This document shows positions 11,790-19,251 of a stretch of 64,000 nt of DNA, in pieces. Each line of letters starts with the position of its first letter. Within the stretch, counting starts at the first letter, position 1. The position numbers and the translations under genes were made by a program. Origin of the DNA: Mycobacterium sp. 1274761.0 (GTDB lineage: Bacteria > Actinomycetota > Actinomycetes > Mycobacteriales > Mycobacteriaceae). The DNA is taken from the NCBI RefSeq assembly GCF_001668615.1, contig NZ_LZMC01000062.1, forward strand, positions 124,001 to 188,000. Direction: 5' to 3'. Below the pieces are notes generated by a model that made no database searches, was not told the DNA's origin, and saw nothing but the letters and a program-made list of their open reading frames with translations.

Positions 11790-12048
11790 CCCACCCGTGC
11801 CTACCTGCGGTTAAGTGAAGCGAGGATCCCATCTAAAGGACCGGGCAAACAGTGCGCCGAGCGAAGAATCGGCCCTCGCTCCGTCCGAAAAACGAAGTTG
11901 GCGGGTTCGCCGGACAGCGGCTAGCATTCGTGACGTGCCGAGACGACTCGTAGTAACAATCCCCAGCGGGGTCTGATTCTGACCGACCCCTCGCTGCGGG
12001 TCGTTGCTACACCGTCGGTCGCTTGCTACACCGAGAAAAGACCGGCAC

Positions 12049-12555
12049 ATGACATCTCCACCACAATCCGCGACGAGCGCGCCCTCGGCACCGGCCACGG
12101 TCGCGGACAATTTGGCCGCACCTCTGCCGCGTGGCCTGCGCAGTGAGGCAGATGCGATGGACTGGACCATGTTCATGACCACGTACGCCCCGACCTCGGG
12201 TCCGCTGCGACTCGGGCAATGGGTCTGCACCGACAAAGACTGCCCGCCGACGCGGCTGGGTCCCCAGCCGCGCAATTACCAAGCCACGCTCGCCATCGGG
12301 GACCGGATCGCCACGGCGACGGCCTCGGCGTCAGGTCCGGTGGCCGCACTCACCGCCATGCTTCATGAGCAGGGCATCGCCATCGAGATGGTGTCGTTTC
12401 ACCAGCTCCCTGCCCTCGGCGAAACCGCGACCTTCATACGGGGCGGCAACGGCTACCACACCGAGTGGGCGCTGGGTCTCGACGAAGACCCCACGCTGTC
12501 AGCGCTGCGCGCGGTCATCGCCTGCGCCAACAGGCTGTTGTCGACGGGCACCTGA
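12049..12555 (+). CDS. Free-standing LeuA-type allosteric (isopropylmalate synthase regulatory) domain protein
   Basis: A 168-residue protein with a disordered Ala/Pro/Ser-rich start and then a segment resembling the C-terminal regulatory domain of 2-isopropylmalate or homocitrate synthases (YQATLAIGDRIATATASASG, AIEMVSFHQL, ALRAVIACANRLL). No TIM-barrel catalytic domain is present or encoded nearby, so it cannot be a synthase by itself. Stand-alone copies occur in mycobacteria and are often misnamed as synthases. It could bind leucine-like ligands or partner a full-length LeuA. The ATG at 12049 is chosen because upstream codons look non-coding. Confidence 0.75.
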   Translation: MTSPPQSATSAPSAPATVADNLAAPLPRGLRSEADAMDWTMFMTTYAPTSGPLRLGQWVCTDKDCPPTRLGPQPRNYQATLAIGDRIATATASASGPVAALTAMLHEQGIAIEMVSFHQLPALGETATFIRGGNGYHTEWALGLDEDPTLSALRAVIACANRLLSTGT

Positions 12556-12556
12556 C

Positions 12557-12619
12557 CCGCGAAACGATATTCCTGCACGCGTCCTCTCGCACTTTTGGTG
12601 CTGGAATGCCGTTTCGCGG
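12557..12619. terminator. Bidirectional terminator-like long hairpin
   Basis: The outer stem pairs CCGCGAAACG (12557-12566) with CGTTTCGCGG (12610-12619), ten perfect base pairs. After a 2x2 internal loop, ATTCC (12569-12573) pairs with GGAAT (12603-12607). It lies in the 73-nt space between the convergent LeuA-domain gene and cyp136, the expected place for a shared terminator. Confidence 0.75.
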
Positions 12620-12628
12620 AACTGGAGG

Positions 12629-14110
12629 CTAACGCAAGGGGCGAAGCACTATGTGCATTCCGTCTTTCGGCACCGGCATGCCCCCGTAGTCCCATTCGGT
12701 GGTGTAGTCGGGCCGGGGCAACTCGAGGTGGTACTTGCGCAACAACCGGTGCAGGATTGTCTTGACCTCGAACTGGCCGAACGTCATGCCGATGCACTTG
12801 TGGGCCCCTCCGCCGAATGGGCTGAACGCGTAGCGGTGCTTCTTGTGCTCGTTGCGGGGCTCGGTGAAGCGCTCCGGATCGAACTTCATCGGTTCCGGAT
12901 AGAACTCCTCGAGACGGTGGTTCATGCCGGGGTAGGCGATGACATTCGTGCCCTTCGGCAGGTAGTACCCGAGCAGTTCCGTATCGCGGACGGTCTGCCG
13001 CATCGCCCACTGGACCGGTGTGACCAGTCGGATCGACTCATTGAGCACCAGATCGAGCGATTCCAGCTTTTCCAGGGCCTCGATGTCGACAGGACCGTCC
13101 CCGAGTCGGTCGGACTCGTCACGGCAGCGCTCCTGCCACTCGGGGTTCCTGGCCAAGTGGTAGATCATCGTGGTCGCCGTCGACGTCGAGGTGTCGTGGG
13201 CGGCCATCATCAGGAAGATCATGTGGTTGACGATGTCGGAGTCGGAGAACTTGTTTCCGTCCTCGTCCTCGGTGTGGCACAGCACGGTAAGCAGGTCGGA
13301 GCCCTCCTTGCCGCGACGCTCCTTGACCCGCTCCTCGAAGTAGTTCTCCAGCAGCTTGCGGGCCTGTAAGCCGCGCCACCAGGTGAACGGCGGCACTCCG
13401 GTGCGGATAATGGCGTTGCCCGCGCGCGTGGTCGTGGTGAACGCCTTGTTGACTTTCGTGACCAATTCCTTGTCTGTTCCGGGCTCGTGGCCCATGAACA
13501 CCATCGAGGCGATGTCGAGCGTCAGCTCTTTCATGGCCGGATACATCAGGAACCGCGGATCGTTGGGCACCCAGTCGTTTGCGATGACTTGCGACACCAC
13601 CTTGTCGACCTGTTCCTGGTAGCCGACCAATCGGGTCCGGACGAATGCCTCCTGCATGATCCGCCGGTGGAACATGTGCTCCTCGAAATCGAGAAGCATG
13701 AGGCCCCGGTGGAAGAACGGCCCGATCACCGGCACCCACCCCTGCTGAGAGAAGTCTTTGTTGCGGTTGGAGTAGACGGCTTGCGCCGCGTCGGGACCGA
13801 GTGCGGCGACCGCGGGTAGCGCGGGGGAGTCGGCGTAATACAGCGGGCCGTATTTGCGGTAGATGTGCAAGAGGTAGTCCGGGCCGCCGCGAAACATCTC
13901 GATCATGTGGCCGATGATGGGCAGTCCGGCATCGCCGATGACCGGTTTCAGGTCGCTACCCGGAGGCGGCGTTGCCATCGGCCGCTGAGGGAAGTCGGTG
14001 TCGAGCAACTTACGTTCAACCAGGCCCATCCCCGGAAAGTTGTTGAACGACGGCGTCAACCGCCGCTTCGCCTGGTCGAGTAGATAATCCTTGGTGCTGA
14101 TCGCGGGCAT
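12629..14110 (-). CDS. cyp136: Cytochrome P450 CYP136 family
   Basis: A 493-residue P450 matching the length of M. tuberculosis CYP136 (Rv3059). The I-helix AAHDTS is at 303-308, ExxR is E358-R361, and the haem loop FSPFGGGAHKCIG has its ligand at Cys439. Unlike short actinobacterial P450s it has a long N-terminal region (PGMGLVERKLL, GLPIIGHMIEMFRGG) resembling CYP51-like and eukaryotic enzymes. The substrate is unknown. The start MPAISTKDYL at 14110 follows family length. It is divergent from the TetR gene at 14223, and the two share a palindromic operator candidate. Synteny with Rv3057c-Rv3059 is complete. Confidence 0.94.
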   Translation of the reverse strand: MPAISTKDYLLDQAKRRLTPSFNNFPGMGLVERKLLDTDFPQRPMATPPPGSDLKPVIGDAGLPIIGHMIEMFRGGPDYLLHIYRKYGPLYYADSPALPAVAALGPDAAQAVYSNRNKDFSQQGWVPVIGPFFHRGLMLLDFEEHMFHRRIMQEAFVRTRLVGYQEQVDKVVSQVIANDWVPNDPRFLMYPAMKELTLDIASMVFMGHEPGTDKELVTKVNKAFTTTTRAGNAIIRTGVPPFTWWRGLQARKLLENYFEERVKERRGKEGSDLLTVLCHTEDEDGNKFSDSDIVNHMIFLMMAAHDTSTSTATTMIYHLARNPEWQERCRDESDRLGDGPVDIEALEKLESLDLVLNESIRLVTPVQWAMRQTVRDTELLGYYLPKGTNVIAYPGMNHRLEEFYPEPMKFDPERFTEPRNEHKKHRYAFSPFGGGAHKCIGMTFGQFEVKTILHRLLRKYHLELPRPDYTTEWDYGGMPVPKDGMHIVLRPLR

Positions 14111-14173
14111 CGATGCTCCTGAAGCAGAAAAGACTGTGGCCGTTGTCACTCTCATTCTCATACTGAATGGCAG

Positions 14174-14191
14174 ACTTGACGCATGTCAAGT
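14174..14191. promoter_or_regulatory. TetR operator candidate between cyp136 and its regulator
   Basis: A perfect inverted repeat ACTTGAC-gcat-GTCAAGT (7-bp arms, 4-nt spacer) lies in the 112-nt divergent intergenic region, 32 nt from the TetR start. Position, symmetry and size fit a TetR-family dimer site controlling both directions. This is sequence-based inference only. Confidence 0.6.
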
Positions 14192-14222
14192 TTGGCCGAA
14201 GTGAGGCGTGCTGCGAAGGTAT

Positions 14223-14864
14223 ATGGACATGACTGCTGAATCGGCGCCGCAGCAGATTCGGCGCAGCCGGGGGGATCGGCAACGTGACGCGATCGTCGAG
14301 GCGGTTCGCGAGCTGCTCCACGAGAGGTCGTTCGCCGACCTGTCGGTCAGCACCATCAGCGAGCGGGCGGGTGTCGCCCGGTCAGGCTTCTACTTCTACT
14401 TCGACTCCAAATACGCGGTGCTGGCGGTGATTCTGGCCGACGCCAGTGAACTGCTCGATAGCCTCACCCACCATTTCGCGCCGCGGGAGCCCGGGGAGTC
14501 TCCCGCGGATTTCGCCAAGCGGATGGTGGGTAGCGCGGCGGCTGTGTACGCCAACGACGATCCCGTATTGAAGGCCTGCGCCGTTGCCCGCAACACCGAC
14601 GCGCAAATCCGCGAGATGATGGACGACTTCTACGACGCCATCATCGACAAGCTGATCACGCTGCTCGAACAGGACTCCGAGGCGCATCCGATATCCGCCG
14701 ATCTGCCTGCGCTCGTCCGCACGTTGGCGGCCACCACGACATTGACGCTCACCCACGACAGCGCGTTCGTCGGGCGCGGCACCGATCCCAGCCGCGCCGT
14801 CGATGCATTGGAGCGGCTGTGGGTTTCGGCGATCTGGGGCCGCGACGAGCTCGACAAGGCTTGA
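14223..14864 (+). CDS. TetR-family transcriptional regulator (Rv3058c-like)
   Basis: A roughly 213-residue one-component repressor. The N-terminal helix-turn-helix is well preserved (RDAIVEAVRELLHERSF, ISERAGVARSGFYFYFDSK) and followed by an all-helical ligand domain. ATG codons at 14223 and 14229 are both possible; the longer upstream GTG at 14208 is less likely. It is divergent from cyp136 and 27 nt upstream of an SDR gene, so it probably controls this local oxidation module in response to the P450 substrate or product. Confidence 0.9.
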   Translation: MDMTAESAPQQIRRSRGDRQRDAIVEAVRELLHERSFADLSVSTISERAGVARSGFYFYFDSKYAVLAVILADASELLDSLTHHFAPREPGESPADFAKRMVGSAAAVYANDDPVLKACAVARNTDAQIREMMDDFYDAIIDKLITLLEQDSEAHPISADLPALVRTLAATTTLTLTHDSAFVGRGTDPSRAVDALERLWVSAIWGRDELDKA

Positions 14865-14891
14865 GTCAAAACGGTCTAGAAAGGTCCAACC

Positions 14892-15746
14892 ATGGGGCAG
14901 AACGGCTTTGCGGGCAAGCGTTGTTTTCTGACCGGGGCCGCCAGCGGCATCGGTCGGGCCACGGCGCTGAAGCTGGCCGCCCAGGGGGCACAGCTGTACC
15001 TGGCCGACCGTGATGCGCGCGGTCTGGCGACGACGGTGGCGGATGCACGCGCGCTGGGCGCCGATGTGGCCGAGCACCGTGCCCTCGACATCTCCGACTT
15101 CGACGAGGTCACCCGCTTCGCCGCCGACATACACGCCAACCATCCCGCGATGGATGTGGTGATGAACATCGCGGGCGTCTCGGCGTGGGGGACGGTCGAC
15201 CGCCTCACCCACGACCACTGGAAATCGATGATCGACATCAACTTGATGGGCCCCATTCACGTCATCGAGGCATTTGTCCCGCCGATGGTCCACGCGCGTC
15301 GCGGCGGCCACCTGGTCAACGTGTCCTCGGCGGCCGGCCTTGTCGCGCTGCCGTGGCATGCCGCCTACAGCGCCAGCAAGTACGGTCTGCGGGGTCTGTC
15401 GGAGGTACTGCGCTTCGACCTCGCTCGCCACCGCATCGGTGTGTCCGTCGTGGTGCCCGGAGCCGTGAAAACCCCACTGGTGCAGACGGTTCAGATTGCC
15501 GGCGTGGACCGCGACCATCCCGACGTGCAGAAGTGGACCAACCGGTTCACCGGACATGCGGTCTCACCCGAACACGTCGCCGACCGGATCCTGCGTGGTG
15601 TGGCCCGCAACAGGTTCCTCATCTACACCTCACCCGACATCCGTGCCCTCTACACGTTCAAGCGGGTGGCGTGGTGGCCGTACAGCGTCGCGATGCGCCA
15701 GGCCAACGTCATCTTCAGCCGCGCACTACGCCCGGGCATGACGTAA
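14892..15746 (+). CDS. SDR oxidoreductase (Rv3057c-like)
   Basis: A 284-residue classical SDR. It has the TGAASGIG cofactor motif (14-21), NIAG (92-95) and catalytic Ser146, Tyr159 and Lys163 (YSASK). The C-terminal extension with ALYTFKRVAWWPYSVAMRQ suggests membrane or lipid association, as in several mycobacterial SDRs acting on lipids. An AGAAAGG ribosome site precedes the ATG. It follows the TetR gene by 27 nt and likely acts with CYP136 on the same substrate. The 3' end is only 7 nt from the convergent ATPase gene. Confidence 0.92.
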   Translation: MGQNGFAGKRCFLTGAASGIGRATALKLAAQGAQLYLADRDARGLATTVADARALGADVAEHRALDISDFDEVTRFAADIHANHPAMDVVMNIAGVSAWGTVDRLTHDHWKSMIDINLMGPIHVIEAFVPPMVHARRGGHLVNVSSAAGLVALPWHAAYSASKYGLRGLSEVLRFDLARHRIGVSVVVPGAVKTPLVQTVQIAGVDRDHPDVQKWTNRFTGHAVSPEHVADRILRGVARNRFLIYTSPDIRALYTFKRVAWWPYSVAMRQANVIFSRALRPGMT

Positions 15747-15753
15747 CCGCGCA

Positions 15754-16941
15754 TCAGCGCTTACCCCAGTCCCACGCCGGCGTGCTGAGCATGCCCAGCC
15801 CCTCGATACGTGTTTCGCCGAGATCCTTATACAGCGGAATTTCCACCGCGTCCGTCTCATCGTCGGCGTCGGCCACCGGTGTCGTGGACAGGAACTCCAG
15901 CATCTTCCGGGAATGAGTGACGACGACGACCTGCGTCAGGCTGGCTGCCGCCGCGATCAGGGACGCCAACGAGTGCAGCAGATCGGGATGTAGCGACGTC
16001 TCGGGCTCGTTTAGCACCATCAGCGACGGTGGTTGCGGGCTCAGCAGCGCGGCGGCCCACAACAGGAATCGCAGTGTGCCATCGGACATTTCGGCGGCGC
16101 GCAGCGGACGCAGCATGCCCCGCTGGTGTAGCTGCAAATCGAACAGGCCGTCGTGCACGGCGACCGAAACCCAGGCGCCGTCGAAGGCATCGGCGACTGC
16201 GCGGGCGAGGTCGTCGAATCCCGCCTCGATGATCGTCTGCACCGCCGCCGCGACGTCGCGCCCGTCGTCGGCGAGCACGGGTGTGCGGGTGCCGACCTGG
16301 GGAAGCCGTGACGGCGCTGAGGTGTCGACGCGGAAGCCGTCGTAGAAGCGCCACGTCCGCAGCCGCTGGCGCACCGCGGCCAGTTCCGGATGAGCACCGG
16401 GATGGGCATATTCGGTGAGCACGCTGCGATATGGCGGCAGTGAACGGGAAACCTCCTCGAAGCCCCGCCCGGACTCCGCGCTCACCTCGACGTAGTCCCG
16501 CGTTCGTCTCACCATCGTCGAGCTGCGCCGCATCACCGATCCGGCGAACACCACTTCGCGCTTGATCTCTGGATCACGGGCGAACAGGGACTTGAAGCCC
16601 GCCATCTGCGGCATCCCGAGATCGACGAGGTAGCCGAAGTCCTCTGAGGCGAAGCCGAGTTCAAGTGCCACCGGTCCCGTGCGGGCAGTGCCCTCGACGC
16701 GGCCGCTGCGCCGTGCTTGACCGAGGCTTTCCGGTCCGGCCCACAGCACCGAGTCCAGCCCACCTTCGCGGGCGAGCGATCCGATCACTTCACCGCGGCC
16801 GCAGTCGGCGAGCAGTCGCAACGCACGGTACAGCGACGACTTGCCGGTGCCGTTGGCGCCGGTGACGACGGTGAGCTGACGAAGTGGCAGCACGACCTCG
16901 CGCAGCGAGCGGTATCCGCGGACCGCGACTGTGTGCAACAT
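15754..16941 (-). CDS. AAA ATPase, RecF/OLD-like
   Basis: A 395-residue ABC-type (SMC/RecF/OLD class) ATPase. Walker A is GANGTGKSS at 28-36, and a late Walker-B-like strand reads LMVLNEPETSLHP, followed by a conserved His in VVVTHS. There is no C-terminal TOPRIM nuclease domain, so it resembles the short OLD-like ATPases of unknown role rather than a full OLD nuclease. The start at 16941 (MLHTVAVRGYRSL) fits the family start. It lies 28 nt downstream of dinB2 on the same strand and probably belongs to the TetR-dinB2 operon, suggesting a DNA-repair or stress role. That role is inference. Confidence 0.85.
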   Translation of the reverse strand: MLHTVAVRGYRSLREVVLPLRQLTVVTGANGTGKSSLYRALRLLADCGRGEVIGSLAREGGLDSVLWAGPESLGQARRSGRVEGTARTGPVALELGFASEDFGYLVDLGMPQMAGFKSLFARDPEIKREVVFAGSVMRRSSTMVRRTRDYVEVSAESGRGFEEVSRSLPPYRSVLTEYAHPGAHPELAAVRQRLRTWRFYDGFRVDTSAPSRLPQVGTRTPVLADDGRDVAAAVQTIIEAGFDDLARAVADAFDGAWVSVAVHDGLFDLQLHQRGMLRPLRAAEMSDGTLRFLLWAAALLSPQPPSLMVLNEPETSLHPDLLHSLASLIAAAASLTQVVVVTHSRKMLEFLSTTPVADADDETDAVEIPLYKDLGETRIEGLGMLSTPAWDWGKR

Positions 16942-16969
16942 GGGGTGAGGGTATTGGTTGGGTGTGACG

Positions 16970-18025
16970 TCAGTAGCCGCTCGGCGGCGGCGCCAGCTCC
17001 AACCGCACACCGAGCAGCCGGACCGGACGATCGAGTTCGAACTGGTCGAGCAACTGCAGGGCGATCGCCACGATTACGTCGGCGTCCATGCCGGCCGAGG
17101 GCAGTTTGCGGATTTTCGTGCGGGTGAAAAAGGTCTTGGTGCGCACGATCACCGCGACCCGCGTGACGACCCGGCCTTGGCCGGCTACCTCGCTGAGTGT
17201 CTTGCGGGCCAAATCGGCTACGGCAGCGTCGATCTCGGCGCGATCGGTCAGGTCCTTGGGGAAGGTGATGACGTGGCTGCGAGATCGCGGCACCCACGGC
17301 TGTGCGCTGACGCTGGTGTCGCCTCCGCCCTTGGCCAGCAGCAGGATCCACAGACCGGTGGTGGGTCCGAACGTCGACGTCAGCAACGCAGCGTCGGTTG
17401 CAGCCAGATCGGCTACGGTGGTGATGCCAAGCCCGGCAAGCTTTTTGGCGGTCTTGGGCCCGACACCCCACAGCGCGTTGACTGGACGGTCGCCCATAAC
17501 GGCCATCCAATTGGCTTCGGTGAGCTGATAGATGCCAGGGGTGGGCTTACCGAAGCCGGTGGCCACCTTGGCGCGTTGCTTGTTGTCGCTGATTCCGACC
17601 GAACACGTCAGACCGGAGCCTGCGGCGACTACCTCGCGAATCTGTCCCGCCAGCGTGGCGGGGGAGACGGCGTCATCGAGGTCAGCGCCGATGTAGGCCT
17701 CGTCCCAGCCCCACACCTCAACCGGGTGACCGAAGTCGCGCAGCAGGCCCATGACTTCCTCGGACGCTTCGTCGTAGGCATTGGTGTCCAAAGGCAGGAA
17801 CACCGCGTCGGGGCATTTGCGTGCCGCCGTGCGCAGCGGCATCCCGGCGTGCACACCGAATTCGCGCGCCGGGTAGGACGCGCACGTGACGACCTTCCGC
17901 GGCTCGGCGGGGTCGCCGTTGCCCCCGACGATGATGGGCAGCCCGCGCAGTTCCGGATGCCGGCGCATTTCGACAGCGGCCTGAAACTGGTCGAGGTCGA
18001 CGTGCAGGATCCAGCGAGTGCTCAC
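16970..18025 (-). CDS. dinB2: DNA polymerase IV, DinB2 type
   Basis: A 351-residue Y-family translesion polymerase, homologous to Rv3056. Catalytic carboxylates are D10 (HVDLDQF) and D108/E109 (WGWDEAY); thumb HhH and little-finger domains follow. The GTG start at 18025 overlaps the upstream TetR stop as GTGA, giving translational coupling, and gives the expected VSTRWILHVD start. The residue after the conserved Phe, the ribose steric gate, is Gln15 here, whereas M. smegmatis DinB2 is known to have Leu. Mycobacterial DinB2 proteins lack a clear clamp-binding tail, and none is obvious here. Confidence 0.94.
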   Translation of the reverse strand: MSTRWILHVDLDQFQAAVEMRRHPELRGLPIIVGGNGDPAEPRKVVTCASYPAREFGVHAGMPLRTAARKCPDAVFLPLDTNAYDEASEEVMGLLRDFGHPVEVWGWDEAYIGADLDDAVSPATLAGQIREVVAAGSGLTCSVGISDNKQRAKVATGFGKPTPGIYQLTEANWMAVMGDRPVNALWGVGPKTAKKLAGLGITTVADLAATDAALLTSTFGPTTGLWILLLAKGGGDTSVSAQPWVPRSRSHVITFPKDLTDRAEIDAAVADLARKTLSEVAGQGRVVTRVAVIVRTKTFFTRTKIRKLPSAGMDADVIVAIALQLLDQFELDRPVRLLGVRLELAPPPSGY

Positions 18026-18621
18026 GTGCCACAGAGCTTGCGCGCCAAGCTCTCCCACTTGTCACCGAGGCTGTCCAGCGTCTCGCCACGATCCGTGAGT
18101 TGGTGATGCACATAGTCGGCGTCGAGCAGCGCCAGCAGCGCATCGGTCTGGGTGTCCAGGTCCCCGGTGGTTCCCGCGCCCTCGAGCAGCAGCCGCACGT
18201 GCGTGTGCTGCACCATGGCGGGTGCGCTGTAGCGCGTCTCGGGGTCGCGATTGGTCGCCGACAGAAGCGCGTAGTGGGTGTGGGCGAACTGCAGGCGTTC
18301 CCGGCCGAAGGCCAGCAGACGCTCCAGCGGCGGCGCATCAGGACCTAGCGGGGGAGGCCCGAACAGAAACGCGTGCTGACTGGCCTTCTCGTCTTCGTCG
18401 AGAAGCACCATCATCAATCCGGCGCGGCTGCCGAACCGACGGAACACGGTGCCTTTGCCGACGCCCGCGGCCGCCGCGATATCGTCCATCGACACGGCGT
18501 CGGCGCCCCGTTCGGCGATGAGGGTGCGCGCGGCATCGAGCAACAGCGCCCGGTTACGTGCGGCGTCGCCCCGCTCCTGTGGGGCGGAGATCGGCAGGCC
18601 GCCGAGCTGGGGGACGCTCAT
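18022..18621 (-). CDS. TetR-family regulator (Rv3055-like)
   Basis: A 199-residue TetR repressor with an N-terminal HTH (RNRALLLDAARTLIAERG, DDIAAAAGVGKGTVFRRFGS) and a helical effector domain. It is the first gene of a minus-strand operon with dinB2 (GTGA overlap) and probably the AAA ATPase. It is divergent from the FMN reductase gene across an 87-nt region that holds an excellent palindrome. Autoregulation and co-control of the reductase are therefore likely. An effector is not predictable, though the quinone/FMN reductase neighbour hints at redox-active compounds. Confidence 0.92.
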   Translation of the reverse strand: MSVPQLGGLPISAPQERGDAARNRALLLDAARTLIAERGADAVSMDDIAAAAGVGKGTVFRRFGSRAGLMMVLLDEDEKASQHAFLFGPPPLGPDAPPLERLLAFGRERLQFAHTHYALLSATNRDPETRYSAPAMVQHTHVRLLLEGAGTTGDLDTQTDALLALLDADYVHHQLTDRGETLDSLGDKWESLARKLCGT

Positions 18622-18647
18622 TTCTGAACTTTAACGCAGCAGGAATA

Positions 18648-18667
18648 AAACGGACCATAGTCCGTTT
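18648..18667. promoter_or_regulatory. Strong TetR operator candidate
   Basis: The inverted repeat AAACGGAC-cata-GTCCGTTT has 8-bp perfect arms and a 4-nt spacer. It sits in the divergent region between the TetR-dinB2 operon (start 18621) and the FMN reductase (start 18709). It is the only strong symmetry there and fits a TetR dimer site controlling both sides. Confidence 0.7.
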
Positions 18668-18708
18668 CAATCGTGCGAAGATAACGGCGAAAAGATTGAG
18701 GGGAACAC

Positions 18709-19251
18709 ATGGGCGAGGTCAAGATCCTGACGCTGGTGGGCAGTCTGCGCGCCGCATCGATCAACCGTCAGCTCGCCGAACTGGCCGCTGAAACAGCGCC
18801 GGACGGCGTCACGGTAAATGTCTACGAGGGCCTCGGTGATCTTCCGTTCTATAACGAGGACATCGATAACGAGGACGCGCCGGATTCCGTTGTGGCGCTG
18901 CGTAAGGCTGCCGCTGAAGCCGACGCGGCACTGGTCGTTACACCCGAATACAACGGCAGCATTCCCGGCGTGCTGAAAAACGCCATCGATTGGTTGTCTC
19001 GACCATTCGGAAACGGTGCACTCATGGGCAAGCCGGCGGCTGTCATCGGCGGGTCATTCGGTCGATACGGCGGCGTGTGGGCGCACGATGAGACCCGCAA
19101 GTCATTCGGGCTCGCGGGTCCGCGCATCGTCGAGGATCTGAAATTGTCGGTGCCGTTCAAGTCGCTAGACGGAAAGCACCCGCGCGAAAACGCTGACGTC
19201 GCCGCGAAGCTACGCGACATTGTCGGCAAGCTGGCCGCCGAAGTCGCCTGA
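18709..19251 (+). CDS. NADPH-dependent FMN reductase (Rv3054c-like quinone reductase)
   Basis: A 180-residue flavodoxin-like reductase. The phosphate-binding loop GSLRAASIN follows the first strand, and the isoalloxazine loop PEYNGSIPGVLKNAIDW is intact; a GGSFGRYGG segment follows. Family members reduce FMN, quinones, azo dyes or chromate with NAD(P)H in the cytoplasm. It is divergent from the TetR-dinB2 operon, so the TetR protein probably controls it. A GAGGGGAA ribosome site precedes the ATG. Its last 42 nt overlap the end of the convergent alkB. Confidence 0.93.
   Translation: MGEVKILTLVGSLRAASINRQLAELAAETAPDGVTVNVYEGLGDLPFYNEDIDNEDAPDSVVALRKAAAEADAALVVTPEYNGSIPGVLKNAIDWLSRPFGNGALMGKPAAVIGGSFGRYGGVWAHDETRKSFGLAGPRIVEDLKLSVPFKSLDGKHPRENADVAAKLRDIVGKLAAEVA

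Noticed and set aside
12049-12555. Annotation as 2-isopropylmalate synthase
   Set aside because: Only the regulatory domain is present; there is no catalytic barrel, so enzymatic naming would be wrong.
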